The notes under the pieces are model-generated. The model made no database searches. It was not told the DNA's origin and saw nothing but the letters and a program-made list of their open reading frames with translations. Positions 14,725 to 15,092 of a stretch of 15,092 nt of DNA are shown here, piece by piece. The DNA lies in the NCBI GenBank assembly GCA_031268545.1, contig JAIRXD010000036.1, positions 1 to 15,092 of the forward strand, given 5' to 3'. Position 1 is the stretch's first letter, and each line of letters starts with the position of its first letter. A program made the position numbers and the translations under genes. The DNA is from Puniceicoccales bacterium (lineage in GTDB: Bacteria; Verrucomicrobiota; Verrucomicrobiia; Opitutales; LL51).

Positions 14725-15092
14725 ATGAAGACGACTTTGGTTAGTAAAGAGGATAGCAAATCCGGCGAATTGTGGTACGTTGTCGATGCCAGCAATGTGA
14801 TTCTTGGCAAACTTGCGGTTAAAATTGCAAATATTTTACGCGGCAAAGATAGGCCGATTTTCGCCCATCATATGGACCTCGGAGGATTTGTCGTCGTCAC
14901 AAACGCCGGCCTTGTTAAAACCACCGGCAGCAAAAACGACAAAAAAAAGTATATGTTTTATTCGATGTACAAGGGCAATGAAAGGCACTTCAGCCTTAGC
15001 GATATGCGCCGGCGCAATCCGGAGTTTATAATAGAGCATGCCGTTCGTGGTATGTTGCCAAGGAATAGGCTTTCCAGCGAGCTTCTCAAAAA
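14725..15092 (+). CDS. rplM: 50S ribosomal protein L13 (partial, C-terminus off the right edge)
   Basis: 122 codons are visible. The protein is an early-assembling large-subunit component. Conserved blocks are WYVVDASNVILGKLAVKIANIL (residues 17-38, split here only by eye), the Asp/Lys segment LRGKDRPIFAHH, FVVVTNAG, and the signature AVRGMLPRNRL at 106-116. Sequence after that is cut off, with about 20-25 residues expected. rpsI normally follows rplM and probably lies just outside. The ATG at 14725 has no evident ribosome site, but the N-terminus is a few residues longer than the E. coli form and no better start is visible. Confidence 0.95.
   Translation, partial: MKTTLVSKEDSKSGELWYVVDASNVILGKLAVKIANILRGKDRPIFAHHMDLGGFVVVTNAGLVKTTGSKNDKKKYMFYSMYKGNERHFSLSDMRRRNPEFIIEHAVRGMLPRNRLSSELLK

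Noticed and set aside
1..15092. CRISPR array, tRNA, rRNA or insertion sequence
   Set aside because: No spaced repeats, cloverleaf, conserved rRNA block or transposase was found by eye.

Overview
The window looks like part of the chromosome of a Gram-negative, host-associated bacterium of the PVC group (Chlamydiota/Verrucomicrobiota). The case rests on three things. A type III secretion (T3SS) gene run has the chlamydial order cdsD-cdsE-cdsF-cdsG. An LPS-export permease implies an LPS outer membrane. The housekeeping proteins (S2, ThrS, LeuS) have a form I associate from memory with Verrucomicrobiota rather than Proteobacteria. The placement is inference, with no 16S rRNA or tree to support it. 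Genes are tightly packed, non-ATG starts are common (TTG or GTG at four genes), and no tRNA, rRNA, CRISPR array or insertion sequence was seen.

Left third (1-4694): a divergent T3SS locus. Reading leftwards from about 2357 on the minus strand are the inner-membrane ring protein SctD, a YscE-like needle co-chaperone, the needle subunit SctF, and a YscG-like TPR needle chaperone cut by the window edge. Reading rightwards from about 2447 are the gatekeeper SctW (a natural YopN-TyeA fusion), a SycN-like gatekeeper chaperone, and a small protein that best resembles SctX/YscX. The right arm repeats the Yersinia order yopN-tyeA-sycN-yscX, so the locus combines a chlamydia-like block with a Ysc-like block around one 89-bp divergent control region. 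Together they would build the inner ring, keep needle subunits soluble, and hold back effector release until host contact.

Middle and right (4831-15092): housekeeping genes, all on the plus strand. These are an LptF/LptG-type permease, leuS, rpsB, tsf, thrS lacking the N-terminal TGS domain, and the start of rplM.

Between tsf and thrS lies a large (779 aa) protein with a signal-like N-terminus, a long lysine-rich segment and about nine ankyrin-like motifs spaced about 49 residues apart rather than 33. It is the least ordinary gene here and a candidate exported or host-directed protein. Its repeat spacing and two-type pattern are the most novel feature I could read in the window.
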